From: Pannonibacter carbonis
Lineage (GTDB): Bacteria; Pseudomonadota; Alphaproteobacteria; Rhizobiales; Stappiaceae
Direction of reading: 5' to 3'
NCBI RefSeq assembly: GCF_003012935.1
Contig: NZ_PUDR01000008.1
Location: 186,001-250,000, forward strand
Length of the DNA: 64,000 bases
Position 1 is the first letter of the stretch. Each line of letters opens with the position of its first letter. The notes beneath the pieces are model-generated. The model was not told where the DNA came from. It did no database searches and saw only the letters and a list, made by a program, of their open reading frames with translations. Below are positions 55,584-64,000 of the stretch, piece by piece. The position numbers were made by a program, and so were the translations under genes.

Positions 55584-56420
55584 ATGACCATGACCAGCTT
55601 TACCGCCGCCTGCGTGCAGATGCGCTCTTCCCGTTCCGTTGCTGACAACATCGCGCAAGCGGAGGACCTGATCCGCCAGGCCGCCGGAGCCGGTGCGCAG
55701 TATGTGCAGACCCCGGAAATGTCCAACATCCTGGAGCGCAGCCGCGCGGATCTCATGCAAAAGATCTCGCTGGAAGCGGATGATCCGATGCTGGCGCGGT
55801 TTCGGCAACTGGTAGCCGAACTTGGCATTCATCTGCATGCCGGTTCCCTGGCGATCCGCCTTGCCGATGGTCAGGTCGCGAACCGGGCGTTCCTGATCGG
55901 GCCTGATGGCGCCATCCTGGCGCGCTACGACAAGATCCATATGTTCGATGTTGACCTTCCGAATGGCGAGAGCTGGCGCGAGTCCGCGACCTATCGCCCG
56001 GGCGAGGAAAGCATCGTCGCGGAGCTTCCCTGGCTGAAGATGGGAATGGCCGTGTGCTATGATGTCCGCTTCCCGGCAATTTTCCGCAGCCAGGCGCGAT
56101 CCGGTGCGGCGATGCTGACCATGCCGGCCGCCTTCACTCGCCAGACCGGCGCGGCACATTGGCATGTGTTGCAGCGCGCGCGGGCGATCGAGAACGGTGC
56201 CTATGTTGTCTCGGCGGCGCAAGGCGGCACGCATGAGGATGGCCGCGAGACCTATGGCCATAGCCTGATCATTGGCCCCTGGGGCGATGTGATCGCCGAA
56301 CTGGACCATGACGAACCGGGTTTTGTACTGGCGACAGTCGATCCGGCGGAATCGCTCAAGGTGAGGCAGCGCATTCCTGCAATTGCCAATGAGCGCGATT
56401 TTGCGCTTGTTGGCGCGTGA
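55584..56420 (+). CDS. Carbon-nitrogen hydrolase (Nit-type amidase)
   Basis: 278 residues. The nitrilase-superfamily triad is visible: Glu in QTPEMSN, Lys in YDKIHMFDVDLP and Cys in MGMAVCYDVRFP. This is the Nit1/omega-amidase-like branch; Nit1-type members hydrolyse deaminated glutathione as metabolite repair, which would suit a gene next to grxC. The start may be 55584 or the ATG two codons later. Thirteen bases separate it from the DUF1178 gene. Confidence 0.88.
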   Translation: MTMTSFTAACVQMRSSRSVADNIAQAEDLIRQAAGAGAQYVQTPEMSNILERSRADLMQKISLEADDPMLARFRQLVAELGIHLHAGSLAIRLADGQVANRAFLIGPDGAILARYDKIHMFDVDLPNGESWRESATYRPGEESIVAELPWLKMGMAVCYDVRFPAIFRSQARSGAAMLTMPAAFTRQTGAAHWHVLQRARAIENGAYVVSAAQGGTHEDGRETYGHSLIIGPWGDVIAELDHDEPGFVLATVDPAESLKVRQRIPAIANERDFALVGA

Positions 56421-56432
56421 GGGGGCTCGTTC

Positions 56433-56969
56433 GTGATCCGCTATTCGCTGGTTTGTGACAATGCGCATGGGTTTGAGGCCTGGTTCCGCAATTCCGCTGA
56501 TTACGACCTGCAGAGCTCGAAAGGGCTGGTGGCCTGTCCTGTTTGCGGCTCGCCCCTGGTCAGCAAGGCGCTGATGGCGCCTGCCGTGGCGACCGCTGAA
56601 AAGCGGGCGGAGCGGCAGGAGGCTGCCCGGCTCGCGGCCGAGGCCAGCAGCAAGGCGGAGACCACGGCACAGGCCCAGCCATCTGCCCCGGCGTTGACGC
56701 CGGCGTCGGATGCGTCAAATGCGGCACTGATCCCCTCCGATGCGCGACATGCCGAACTTGTCGGAAAGCTGCGGGAACTCAGGGAACTGATGACGGCAAA
56801 CGCCGATTACGTCGGTGCGTCCTTTGCCGAAGAGGCCCGCAAGATGCATTATGGCGAGGCTGATCATCGCAACATCTATGGCGAGACCAATCCTGATGAT
56901 GCGCAGGCCCTGATTGAAGAGGGTATCAATATCCTAGCCTTGCCGGTGCTTCCGGATGAACGGAACTGA
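56433..56969 (+). CDS. DUF1178 family protein
   Basis: 178 residues. MIRYSLVCDNAHGFEAWFRNSADYD and the CPVCGSPLVSKALMAP zinc-finger-like motif define DUF1178. A charged/Ala-rich linker (about 60-110) connects to a conserved C-terminal half (HYGEADHRNIYGET). Function unknown; often co-transcribed with grxC and the Nit-type amidase, as here. GTG start. Confidence 0.88.
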   Translation: MIRYSLVCDNAHGFEAWFRNSADYDLQSSKGLVACPVCGSPLVSKALMAPAVATAEKRAERQEAARLAAEASSKAETTAQAQPSAPALTPASDASNAALIPSDARHAELVGKLRELRELMTANADYVGASFAEEARKMHYGEADHRNIYGETNPDDAQALIEEGINILALPVLPDERN

Positions 56970-57001
56970 GACGCTGGCCGTTCTTGCTTTCTGAAAGATG
57001 A

Positions 57002-57027
57002 AACGCCGCAGCCCTGGCCGCGGCGTT
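57002..57027. terminator. Possible terminator between DUF1178 and phasin genes
   Basis: AACGCCGC and GCGGCGTT pair around a 10-base loop, between converging genes. There is no U-tract, so confidence is limited. Confidence 0.45.
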
Positions 57028-57082
57028 GCATCTATCCGACCGGTGTCGGGAGAGGCCCCAGGCCCAATGGTCAGGCCCGAGA

Positions 57083-57820
57083 TCAGGCTTCTGACGTCGT
57101 CGGCGGGGCCGGCTTGCGCGTGGTCCTTGACGCGGCAGGTTTGCGTGGCCGGGCTGCAGAGCTTTCGGATTTGACGGTTGCTCTCGTCGCGGCCGCCTTG
57201 GCGGGGGCTACGTCCGGACCCATAGCCTCAAAGGGCGATGGCGAAGCAGAGGCCTTGTCGGCCTCGGTCGTGATCGTTGCTGCCACCGGTTCGTCGGCGT
57301 CAGCGAGAGTGACTTCTTCCTCGACTGCGCTTTCCAGGGCAGCCACGGTCTCGATGGCGGTCTCGGTCAAGGCTTCGGCGCTGGCGACGGTCTCGGTCAG
57401 GGTCTCCTGCAGCAAGGCAAAGGACCGCTGTGCCTGGCTTTCGTAGTCCTGCCACATGGAGCGCAAAAAGCCCTGAAGGGTTTTCATCGTTTCATCGGGC
57501 AAACGGCAGGTTGTCAGCTGCCGGAAGCATTCCATGTCTGCATTGAGGCGATGGGATACAAAATCGACATGGTTCGCCAGCGCCTTCTCGGCATTGGCGG
57601 TCAGCCGGCGGCGGGCGTCTTCCATGCTGCGGAAAGCCTGGGCCTCGATCTTGTCGCTGCGTTCTGCCCAGCTCCAGTTGCTCGGGGTCTGCGTCAGCCA
57701 GGCCGGTGACAGCACCTGGTCCATCACCGACATTCCTGCCGGCGCTTCCGGATGGCTGCTGTCGTGCAGCTTGCCGTCTGACTGCTTGTCCTCATGCTGC
57801 GTGCTGTCATGCTGCGACAT
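57083..57820 (-). CDS. PhaF-like phasin with basic C-terminal tail
   Basis: 245 residues. The hydrophilic N-terminus is followed by an amphipathic, heptad-like helical region (about 55-165), the phasin body that coats polyhydroxyalkanoate granules. The last ~45 residues are a Lys/Arg/Ala/Pro-rich, histone H1-like tail (KAAATRATVKSESSAARPRK, ASRTTRKPAPP), as in PhaF of pseudomonads, which binds DNA and helps share granules between daughter cells. It is divergent from the PHA synthase gene, sharing a 261-base promoter region. No exact family assigned. Confidence 0.7.
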   Translation of the reverse strand: MSQHDSTQHEDKQSDGKLHDSSHPEAPAGMSVMDQVLSPAWLTQTPSNWSWAERSDKIEAQAFRSMEDARRRLTANAEKALANHVDFVSHRLNADMECFRQLTTCRLPDETMKTLQGFLRSMWQDYESQAQRSFALLQETLTETVASAEALTETAIETVAALESAVEEEVTLADADEPVAATITTEADKASASPSPFEAMGPDVAPAKAAATRATVKSESSAARPRKPAASRTTRKPAPPTTSEA

Positions 57821-57944
57821 ATCTTCCTCCCATCACAGGATGCCGGCGCGAGGAGGGCCGGCTGGCCGGTTTCCCCCGGCAAATCCGCTGTCAAAACCCG
57901 CGCAGCCATACACGCGCAACGCGTCATTTTGATGATAAGCCGTT

Positions 57945-57955
57945 CTGCAGCGCAG
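57945..57955. promoter_or_regulatory. PhaR-like operator
   Basis: CTGC-AGC-GCAG matches the CTGC-N3/4-GCAG pattern described for the PHA regulator PhaR of Paracoccus. It lies between the divergent phasin and PHA synthase genes. Confidence 0.5.
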
Positions 57956-57994
57956 TATAGCGCTACGGAAGGCATGTTGGATTGATCTGGCTCA

Positions 57995-58059
57995 TTGCAG
58001 GGTCTGATGCACTGCAAAATACTGGCCCGACATTCCGAGTTTTGCAATCATGAATTGCA
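57995..58059. repeat. TGCA-type inverted repeats upstream of PHA synthase
   Basis: TTGCAG (57995-58000) and CTGCAA (58012-58017) form one inverted repeat with an 11-base spacer; TGCAAT and ATTGCA around CATGA (58043-58059) form a second. Together with the CTGC-N3-GCAG site they give three TGCA-rich dyads in 115 bases, suggestive of PhaR binding. The second lies just before the AAGGAG ribosome site. Confidence 0.5.
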
Positions 58060-58081
58060 TCTCCATCTCAAGGAGCGATCG

Positions 58082-59956
58082 ATGCCGGATCAGAAGTCTT
58101 CAGGCGCTGAGTTCCTTCAACCGCCGTTCCTGCCCCCCGCATTTGCGTCTGCCCTTGCCCCTTCGCTCGCCTATAGCAAGGCCGTGATGTCCGGAATGTC
58201 CCACGACGATATGGATGCAGAGACAGGCACGACGGAACTGATGGACCGGGCGAGCCGGGCTTTTCTGGCACGGCTGACGGGAGGTGTGTCGCCCGGGGCG
58301 TTGGTGGAGGCTTATGCTGACTGGCTGATGCATCTGGCGGTGCTGCCCGGCAAGCAGGCGAGCCTGTTGCAGAATGCGGTCCGCAAGGCCTCGCGCCTGT
58401 GCCGTTATGCGATGACCTGTGCCACGACTGGCGCCACGGCCGGTGGCAACCCGGACGGCTGCATCGAGCCGATGCCGCAGGATCACCGCTTCGACCATGA
58501 AAGCTGGCAAACCTGGCCGTTCAACCTCTATGCCCAGTCCTTCCTGCTGACACAGCAATGGTGGAGCCAGGCGATGACCGGGGTGCGGGGGGTATCGCCG
58601 CACCATGAGCGTATTATCGATTTCGTGACGCGGCAGTTGCTCGATCTGGCGGCCCCGTCCAATTTTCCGCTGACCAATCCGGAGGTGCTGCGCAAGACGC
58701 TGGATGAGGGTGGCATGAACCTCGCCCGTGGCTGGAGCCATCTGCTTGAGGATCTCGAGCGGCTTGGCAGTAAACGGATGCCGGCCGGGCGGGAGAGTTT
58801 TCTGCCGGGGAAGGCGGTGGCGGTAACACCGGGCAAGGTCGTCTATCGCAACCGGTTGATTGAACTGATCCAGTACGAACCGACCACGCCAAATGCGCAT
58901 CCCGAGCCGGTGCTGATCGTCCCGGCCTGGATCATGAAATACTACATTCTCGACCTGTCACCGGAAAACTCGCTTGTCCGCTATCTGGTCGGACAGGGCT
59001 TTACCGTCTTCATGATTTCCTGGCGCAATCCCGGTGCTGACGACCGGGATCTGGGCATGGACGATTACCGCAAGCTTGGCATCGAGGCTGCGCTTGCGGC
59101 TGCAAAGGAGATCACCGGTTCCCCGAAGGTCCATGCCGCGGGCTATTGTCTCGGCGGGACGCTTCTGTCAATCACGGCAGCAGGGCTGTTCCATCGTGGC
59201 GATGAGAGCATTGCCAGCCTGTCCCTGTTTGCGGCACAGACCGACTTCACCGAGGCCGGGGAACTGACGCTGTTCATCGACGAAAGCGAAGTGTCCTTCC
59301 TGGAAGACCTGATGTGGGAACAGGGCTACCTCGACACGGCGCAGATGTCTGGGGCCTTCCAGCTTCTACGGTCCAAGGACCTGATCTGGTCCCGTATCGT
59401 GCGGGAGTATATGCTCGGCGAGCGGGCGCCGATGTTTGACCTGATGGCCTGGAATGCGGATGGCACCCGGATGCCCTACCGGATGCATTCGGAGTATCTG
59501 CGCCAGCTGTTCCTACGCAATGACTTTGCCGAAGGCCGCTACCGGGTCGATGGTGCGGTTGTTTCCATCGAGGATATCACGGCGCCTGTGTTTGCCGTGG
59601 GGACCGAACAGGACCACGTCGCGCCCTGGCGCTCTGTCTTCAAGATCCGTCACCTGGCTGACAGTCCCGTTACGTTCATCCTGACCACAGGCGGACACAA
59701 TGCCGGGATCGTCAGCGAGCCCGGCCACAAGAACCGGCATTACCGCATCCTGACGAGCCCGGCACATAACGGGCATCTCGATCCGGAAGGCTGGATCGCT
59801 GCGGCTGCCTTGCGCGACGGGTCCTGGTGGGAGGCCTGGAGCGCGTGGCTTGCCGAGCGGTCCGGGGTGCCTGGAGCATTGCCGCCCATGGGCAAACCGG
59901 AGGCCGGGCTTGAGCCACTGTGTCCGGCACCAGGAACCTATGTTCTGATGCCTTAA
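58082..59956 (+). CDS. phaC: Poly(3-hydroxyalkanoate) synthase (class I-like PhaC)
   Basis: 624 residues. The lipase-box variant GYCLGG carries the nucleophile Cys356, with Asp511 (EQDHVAPW) and His539 (TGGHNAG) completing the triad. The N-terminal domain keeps the synthase block QTWPFNLYAQSFLLTQQWW. Length and pattern fit class I synthases that polymerise short-chain 3-hydroxyacyl-CoA, though this variant lacks a neighbouring phaAB and may be a second synthase. The ATG has AAGGAG six bases upstream; the open frame continues upstream but without family-like sequence. Confidence 0.88.
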   Translation: MPDQKSSGAEFLQPPFLPPAFASALAPSLAYSKAVMSGMSHDDMDAETGTTELMDRASRAFLARLTGGVSPGALVEAYADWLMHLAVLPGKQASLLQNAVRKASRLCRYAMTCATTGATAGGNPDGCIEPMPQDHRFDHESWQTWPFNLYAQSFLLTQQWWSQAMTGVRGVSPHHERIIDFVTRQLLDLAAPSNFPLTNPEVLRKTLDEGGMNLARGWSHLLEDLERLGSKRMPAGRESFLPGKAVAVTPGKVVYRNRLIELIQYEPTTPNAHPEPVLIVPAWIMKYYILDLSPENSLVRYLVGQGFTVFMISWRNPGADDRDLGMDDYRKLGIEAALAAAKEITGSPKVHAAGYCLGGTLLSITAAGLFHRGDESIASLSLFAAQTDFTEAGELTLFIDESEVSFLEDLMWEQGYLDTAQMSGAFQLLRSKDLIWSRIVREYMLGERAPMFDLMAWNADGTRMPYRMHSEYLRQLFLRNDFAEGRYRVDGAVVSIEDITAPVFAVGTEQDHVAPWRSVFKIRHLADSPVTFILTTGGHNAGIVSEPGHKNRHYRILTSPAHNGHLDPEGWIAAAALRDGSWWEAWSAWLAERSGVPGALPPMGKPEAGLEPLCPAPGTYVLMP

Positions 59957-59961
59957 GTTGC

Positions 59962-60654
59962 TCAGGCCTGCAGCCAGGCCTGCAGTTCGGCTGTGATCGC
60001 GCCGGGGGCTTCGAGCGTTGAGAGATGGCCGCAGCCAGGCAGCACCGCAAGGCGGCTGCCGGTGATGGCGTCGTGCATGTCGCGCGCGACCGCCGGCGGG
60101 GTCAGCGTGTCTCCCTCGCCGACCAGGACCAGTGTCGGAGCCGTGATTGTTGCGAGGAAAGGCCGTGAGTCGACCCGGCCCATGATGGCTGTCTGCTGCC
60201 GCACGAAAGCCTCGGGTCCCGTATCCGCTGCCATCTCGACGACGACGGATTTCAGCCCATCGTCTTCCAGCCGGCTGGCGTCGACCAGTCCAGGGTAGAG
60301 CAGATGTGGCACTTTCGAGAACTTCCCGCTCTCGGCAAGACCGATCAGCACGCGCCGCCGTTCACCCTGTTCCGGTGCGTCGGGCTTGGGGCTGCTGTCG
60401 AGAAGGGCGAGACGGCTGACCCGCTGTGGCGCCTGGCGCATGATCTCCATTGCCACATAGCCGCCCATGGACAGGCCGGCCAGGGCAAACCGTTCCGGGG
60501 CCACGGCCAGTATGTTTGCCGCGATTGCCGGGATGGTGTCGTGGTCCCGGTGATTGGCCACCATCACCGGCCGGTCGGCGAGAGCGACGATCTGCGGGGC
60601 AAACAACGTCTCGGTGCACAGCAGCCCCGGGATGAGAACGATCGGTTCCATCAT
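59962..60654 (-). CDS. Alpha/beta hydrolase
   Basis: 230 residues. LIPGLLC is the oxyanion segment, LAGLSMGGYVAMEIM the nucleophile elbow and PGCGHLSTLEAP the catalytic His. This resembles small esterases of the MhpC group; it could serve as an intracellular depolymerase or acyl esterase beside phaC, but that is a guess. It follows ubiG by ten bases, so the two may be co-transcribed. Confidence 0.82.
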   Translation of the reverse strand: MMEPIVLIPGLLCTETLFAPQIVALADRPVMVANHRDHDTIPAIAANILAVAPERFALAGLSMGGYVAMEIMRQAPQRVSRLALLDSSPKPDAPEQGERRRVLIGLAESGKFSKVPHLLYPGLVDASRLEDDGLKSVVVEMAADTGPEAFVRQQTAIMGRVDSRPFLATITAPTLVLVGEGDTLTPPAVARDMHDAITGSRLAVLPGCGHLSTLEAPGAITAELQAWLQA

Positions 60655-60664
60655 GATGCCCCGA

Positions 60665-61435
60665 TCAAGCTGCTGTCTGGCCCGGCCGGCCAGCCAGGAG
60701 CATGTAGTTCACGTCCATGTCGCGCGACCGGTGCCAGGTGTCGGCGAGCGGGTTGTAGCTGACGCCGCTGCGGTCAAGGATCTCCAGGCCGGCAGCGCCC
60801 AACGGGCCTTCGATCTCGGACGGGCGCACCAACTTTTCATAGGAATGCGTGCCCTTGGGCAGCCAGCGCAGCACATACTCGGCCCCGACAATGGCCAGTG
60901 CATAGGCTTTTAATGTCCTGTTGATGGTGGCAACGAACATCAGTCCGCCGGGGCGAACCATGCGTGACACTTCGCCGAGGAACAGCGGCACGTCGGCAAC
61001 ATGTTCGACGACTTCCATGTTCAGCACCACGTCAAAGCTCTCGCCGGCAGCGGCCAGGTCTTCGGCCGTGGCGGCGCGATAGTCGATCTCGAGGCCGGAC
61101 TGGGCCGCGTGCAGGCGGGCAATCTCGATGTTGGTGGTGGACGGGTCAGCGCCCGTTACTGTTGCGCCAAGTCGGGCCATGGGTTCGCTCAGGAGGCCGC
61201 CGCCGCAGCCGATGTCGAGAATGCGCAGGCCCTTGAAGGCGTCGCTGGCCTTCGGGTCGCGGCCGAAGCGCTCGCAGACCTTGTCCTTGATATAGGCGAG
61301 GCGGACGGGGTTGAACTTGTGCAGCGGGCGGAACTTGCCCGTCGGGCTCCACCATTCGGCCGCCATGGCTGAGAACCGGGCCACTTCGCGCTCGTCGACG
61401 GTGCCGGCGATGTGGGGGCTGCTGTTCGGGCTCAT
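60665..61435 (-). CDS. ubiG: Bifunctional 2-polyprenyl-6-hydroxyphenol methylase / 3-demethylubiquinol O-methyltransferase UbiG
   Basis: 256 residues. The SAM-binding loop [19 protein letters not shown], the conserved [20 protein letters not shown] at the start and [15 protein letters not shown] are all typical of UbiG. It performs both O-methylation steps of ubiquinone synthesis. The ATG at 61435 (MSPNSSP) is preferred to one eight codons upstream. Divergent from lysC. Confidence 0.95.
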   Translation of the reverse strand: MSPNSSPHIAGTVDEREVARFSAMAAEWWSPTGKFRPLHKFNPVRLAYIKDKVCERFGRDPKASDAFKGLRILDIGCGGGLLSEPMARLGATVTGADPSTTNIEIARLHAAQSGLEIDYRAATAEDLAAAGESFDVVLNMEVVEHVADVPLFLGEVSRMVRPGGLMFVATINRTLKAYALAIVGAEYVLRWLPKGTHSYEKLVRPSEIEGPLGAAGLEILDRSGVSYNPLADTWHRSRDMDVNYMLLAGRPGQTAA

Positions 61436-61648
61436 GGCTTGTCCTTTTTGCCGGGTCATGTCTTCGCGGGGTGCTATCCCCGACAGTCATACGCGGGGCT
61501 TGTGCATTGCGGATGACCTTCTCGCTTGCAGCTACTTTGTCAAGGCGCGGTGTTGCAGCAGGGGCCATGTCGCTGTATGCATTTCGCCCGATCCGCCGGG
61601 CGTAGTTGTCGCGCCCATTGGCCCTCGAGAGTGAAGACCAGGACCACG

Positions 61649-62899
61649 ATGGCCCGACTGGTTATGAAGTTCGGCGGCACGTCCGTCGCCAATATCGAAC
61701 GTATTCGCAACGTGGCCCGTCACGTGAAGCGCGAAGTCGATGCCGGCCATGAAGTGGCTGTCGTCGTCTCCGCCATGTCGGGAGCGACCAACCAGTTGGT
61801 GGCATGGTGCCGCGAGGCCGCCCCGATGCATGACGCGCGTGAATATGACGCAGTCGTTGCCTCGGGCGAGCAGGTCACTTCGGGCCTTCTCGCCATCGTC
61901 CTACAGGAAATGGGCGTCAATGCCCGGTCCTGGCAGGGCTGGCAGATCCCGATCCGCACAGACGGCTCGCATGGCGCCGCCCGGATTGCCGGGATTGACG
62001 GTGCCTTTATGGTCGAGCGGCTGAAGCAGGGACAGGTGGCCGTGGTTGCCGGCTTCCAGGGCATTGCCCCGGATAACCGGATCTCGACACTCGGCCGTGG
62101 CGGTTCCGACACCAGCGCCGTTGCCATTGCCGCAGCGATCCAGGCCGATCGCTGCGACATCTATACCGACGTTGATGGCGTCTACACCACGGACCCGCGC
62201 ATTGTCCCGAAGGCTCGCCGGCTCGACCGTGTCGCTTTCGAGGAGATGCTCGAAATGGCTTCCCTCGGCGCCAAGGTGCTGCAGGTGCGGTCGGTCGAGA
62301 TGGCCATGGTGCATGGCGTACGCACCTTCGTGCGCTCCAGTTTTGATGATCCCGATGCCCCGCAGACGGGCAAGGATGGTCTTCCCCCCGGAACCCTTAT
62401 CTGCGACGAGGATGAGCTCGTGGAACAGCAAGTTGTGACCGGCATCGCCTTTGCCAAGGACGAAGCCCAGATCTCCATCCGCAATGTGCCGGACCAGCCT
62501 GGCGTCGCCGGGGCGGTGTTCGGTCCGCTTGCCGATGCCAACATCAACGTGGACATGATCGTTCAGAACATCACGCCGGACGGCAAGACGACGGACATCA
62601 CCTTCACGGTGCCCGAATCGGACTACGACCGCGCGTTGAAGGTTCTCGAGGACAATCGCACCACGCTCGGCTACGCCGCTGTCGAAGGCGCGCGTGATGT
62701 CGTCAAGGTGTCTGTCATCGGGATCGGTATGCGCTCCCACGCCGGCGTTGCCGCCCAGTGTTTCCGCGGCCTTGCGGAGAAGGGCATCAACATCCGGGCG
62801 ATCACGACGTCGGAAATCAAGATCTCCGTTCTGATCGATTCCGCCTACACGGAACTTGCAGTGCGGACTCTCCATTCGCTATACGGATTGGACGGATAA
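61649..62899 (+). CDS. lysC: Aspartate kinase
   Basis: 416 residues. The kinase motif KFGGTSVAN at 7-15 and GRGGSDTSAVAIAAA near residue 155 are followed by two ACT domains (from about 265), the usual single-chain aspartokinase of alphaproteobacteria. It phosphorylates aspartate for lysine, threonine and methionine synthesis and is expected to be feedback-regulated through the ACT domains. The next gene begins 73 bases after the stop. Confidence 0.96.
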   Translation: MARLVMKFGGTSVANIERIRNVARHVKREVDAGHEVAVVVSAMSGATNQLVAWCREAAPMHDAREYDAVVASGEQVTSGLLAIVLQEMGVNARSWQGWQIPIRTDGSHGAARIAGIDGAFMVERLKQGQVAVVAGFQGIAPDNRISTLGRGGSDTSAVAIAAAIQADRCDIYTDVDGVYTTDPRIVPKARRLDRVAFEEMLEMASLGAKVLQVRSVEMAMVHGVRTFVRSSFDDPDAPQTGKDGLPPGTLICDEDELVEQQVVTGIAFAKDEAQISIRNVPDQPGVAGAVFGPLADANINVDMIVQNITPDGKTTDITFTVPESDYDRALKVLEDNRTTLGYAAVEGARDVVKVSVIGIGMRSHAGVAAQCFRGLAEKGINIRAITTSEIKISVLIDSAYTELAVRTLHSLYGLDG

Positions 62900-62972
62900 G
62901 CTTTACCGTGGAGCATGCGCTGGCGGGGCCCTCCCGCCAGTGGCTTTCACGCTGACGGGAACGGAGCTGACA

Positions 62973-64000
62973 ATGCGCAGCAATCTGGCCGGTCCGCGCC
63001 TGTTGCTCCGCCGGCTTCGCGAAGTCATGGCGGAGCCGATCAATGCGCAGGAACGGCTCGACAAGATCGTAGTTCTGATCGCGTCCAACGTGGTCGCGGA
63101 AGTCTGTTCCGTCTATATTTTACGTGCCGACGGCGTGCTCGAGCTGTACGCCACCGAAGGCCTGAAGCGGGAAGCCGTGCACCAGGCCTCCCTCCGCGTC
63201 GGTCAAGGCCTCGTCGGCCTGATTGCCGCAGAAGCACGGCCGCTCAATCTTCCCAATGCCAGGGCTCATCCCGCCTTTGCCTATCTGCCGGAGACTGGTG
63301 AAGAGGCTTATAACTCGTTCCTCGGCGTGCCTGTGTTGCGCGCCGGCCGGACGCTCGGCGTTCTGGTGGTGCAGAACAAGTCGCACCGCACCTATTACGA
63401 GGATGAGGTCGAGGCGCTGCAGACAACCGCGATGGTCATCGCGGAGATGGTTGCTGCTGGCGAGCTGGAGGCGATTGCCAAGCCTGGTACCGGGCTTGAT
63501 CTCTCCCGGCCGATCCGCTTTGCAGCCGTCGGCCTGGCCGATGGCGTCGGCCTTGGCCATGTCGTGCTGCATGAACCGCGCGTCGTCGTCACCAATCTGA
63601 TCGCCGAGGATACGGATCACGAGCGCACGCGGCTTGATGGCGCGGTGAACCGGCTGCGCCTGTCCATCGATAGCCTGTTGTCCAGTGGCGATATGGCCCA
63701 GTCCGGCGAGCACCGCGATGTGCTCGAGGCCTATCGCATGTTCGCCTATGATCAGGGCTGGATCCGCAAGATCGAGGAAGCGATCAACAACGGCCTGACG
63801 GCAGAGGCTGCTGTCGAAAAGGTCCAGAGTGACATGCGTGCCCGCATGCTGCGCCAGACCGACCCCTATCTGCGTGAGCGCCTGCATGATCTTGATGATC
63901 TGGCACACCGGCTGATCCGCGAATTGATGGGCCGTCAGCATGGTTCGTCGTCGGGCGTGCTGCCGAAGGATGCCATCATCATCGCCCGCAACATGGGTGC
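62973..64000 (+). CDS. ptsP: Phosphoenolpyruvate-protein phosphotransferase PtsP (EI-Ntr), 5' part (truncated by window end)
   Basis: The frame is open from the ATG at 62973 to the window end (342 complete codons). An N-terminal GAF domain (about 20-170) precedes the start of the PEP-utilising region, including GDMAQSGEHRDVLEAYRMFA and AAVEKVQSDMRARM. This layout is diagnostic of the nitrogen-related enzyme I, which begins the PtsP-NPr-PtsN phosphorelay and, in some relatives, senses glutamine through the GAF domain. Location after lysC is common in Hyphomicrobiales. The phosphorylated His and catalytic domain lie beyond the window. Confidence 0.93.
   Translation, partial: MRSNLAGPRLLLRRLREVMAEPINAQERLDKIVVLIASNVVAEVCSVYILRADGVLELYATEGLKREAVHQASLRVGQGLVGLIAAEARPLNLPNARAHPAFAYLPETGEEAYNSFLGVPVLRAGRTLGVLVVQNKSHRTYYEDEVEALQTTAMVIAEMVAAGELEAIAKPGTGLDLSRPIRFAAVGLADGVGLGHVVLHEPRVVVTNLIAEDTDHERTRLDGAVNRLRLSIDSLLSSGDMAQSGEHRDVLEAYRMFAYDQGWIRKIEEAINNGLTAEAAVEKVQSDMRARMLRQTDPYLRERLHDLDDLAHRLIRELMGRQHGSSSGVLPKDAIIIARNMG

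Overview
The window looks like a contiguous chromosomal piece of a GC-rich alphaproteobacterium, most probably of the order Hyphomicrobiales (Rhizobiales), near Stappia, Labrenzia or Pannonibacter; the genus is a guess. The grounds are alphaproteobacterial marker families (DUF2794, DUF1178, an NDUFAF5-like methyltransferase, an EI-Ntr type PtsP), the run secA / PPIase / argJ / mutT / comF / grxC / nitrilase / DUF1178 / ubiG / lysC / ptsP, and an extended methylsuccinyl-CoA dehydrogenase. Coding density is high. I see no IS element, prophage, CRISPR array or rRNA.

Layout. 1-3372: the end of a urea ABC transporter ATPase gene (urtE) and a large AsmA-type envelope protein. 3390-12206: a complete C-P lyase gene set on the minus strand (phnG-H-I-J-K-L, a hexapeptide transferase, a DUF1045 2H phosphoesterase, phnM, phnN), with phnF divergent and PhnF-type operators between phnF and phnG. 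12218-20295: CHAD/CYTH protein, cupin, Cys-rich protein, tRNA-Leu(CAA) with a clear promoter, YqaA-like membrane protein, DsbB-like protein, metallopeptidase, inorganic pyrophosphatase, GNAT protein, DUF2794 and Bax-inhibitor-1 protein. A 520-base stretch (18557-19076) has no gene but holds a long hairpin and a minus-strand terminator, a possible small RNA. 20439-27286: ybbP/ybbA-type ABC exporter divergent from tesA, an aldo/keto reductase, thpR and small membrane proteins. 27381-28715: an NAD(P)H oxidoreductase and a divergent TetR regulator with two palindromic operators between them. 28861-31739: a three-gene TRAP transporter. 31802-47109: methylsuccinyl-CoA dehydrogenase (ethylmalonyl-CoA pathway), BrkB-like and EamA membrane proteins, a chemoreceptor, a ferredoxin reductase-like flavoprotein, an unrecognised GT-like protein, a hydrolase, a sugar kinase with a LacI-type palindrome upstream, an L,D-transpeptidase, a divergent class III cyclase-like protein, and a translationally coupled GT2 / GtrA / GT39 glycosylation module. 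47198-64000: the housekeeping block from secA to ptsP, interrupted by an orphan Flp pilin gene and a divergent phasin/PHA synthase pair with PhaR-like sites.

How the genes work together. The phn genes turn alkylphosphonates into 5-phosphoribosyl 1-diphosphate plus phosphate; no phosphonate transporter (phnCDE) and no phnP lie in this window, and the DUF1045 protein is a candidate for the missing cyclic phosphodiesterase step. The PHA synthase with its DNA-binding-like phasin, together with Mcd, points to storage and re-use of C2/C4 acyl-CoA units through polyhydroxybutyrate and the ethylmalonyl-CoA pathway. The remaining genes serve the envelope, secretion, redox balance and amino acid synthesis. 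No wholly new defence or mobile system was found; the most novel-looking items are the DUF1045/hexapeptide variants of the C-P lyase operon, the PhaF-like phasin locus, the cyclase-like protein with altered active-site residues, the possible small RNA, and several unassigned operators.
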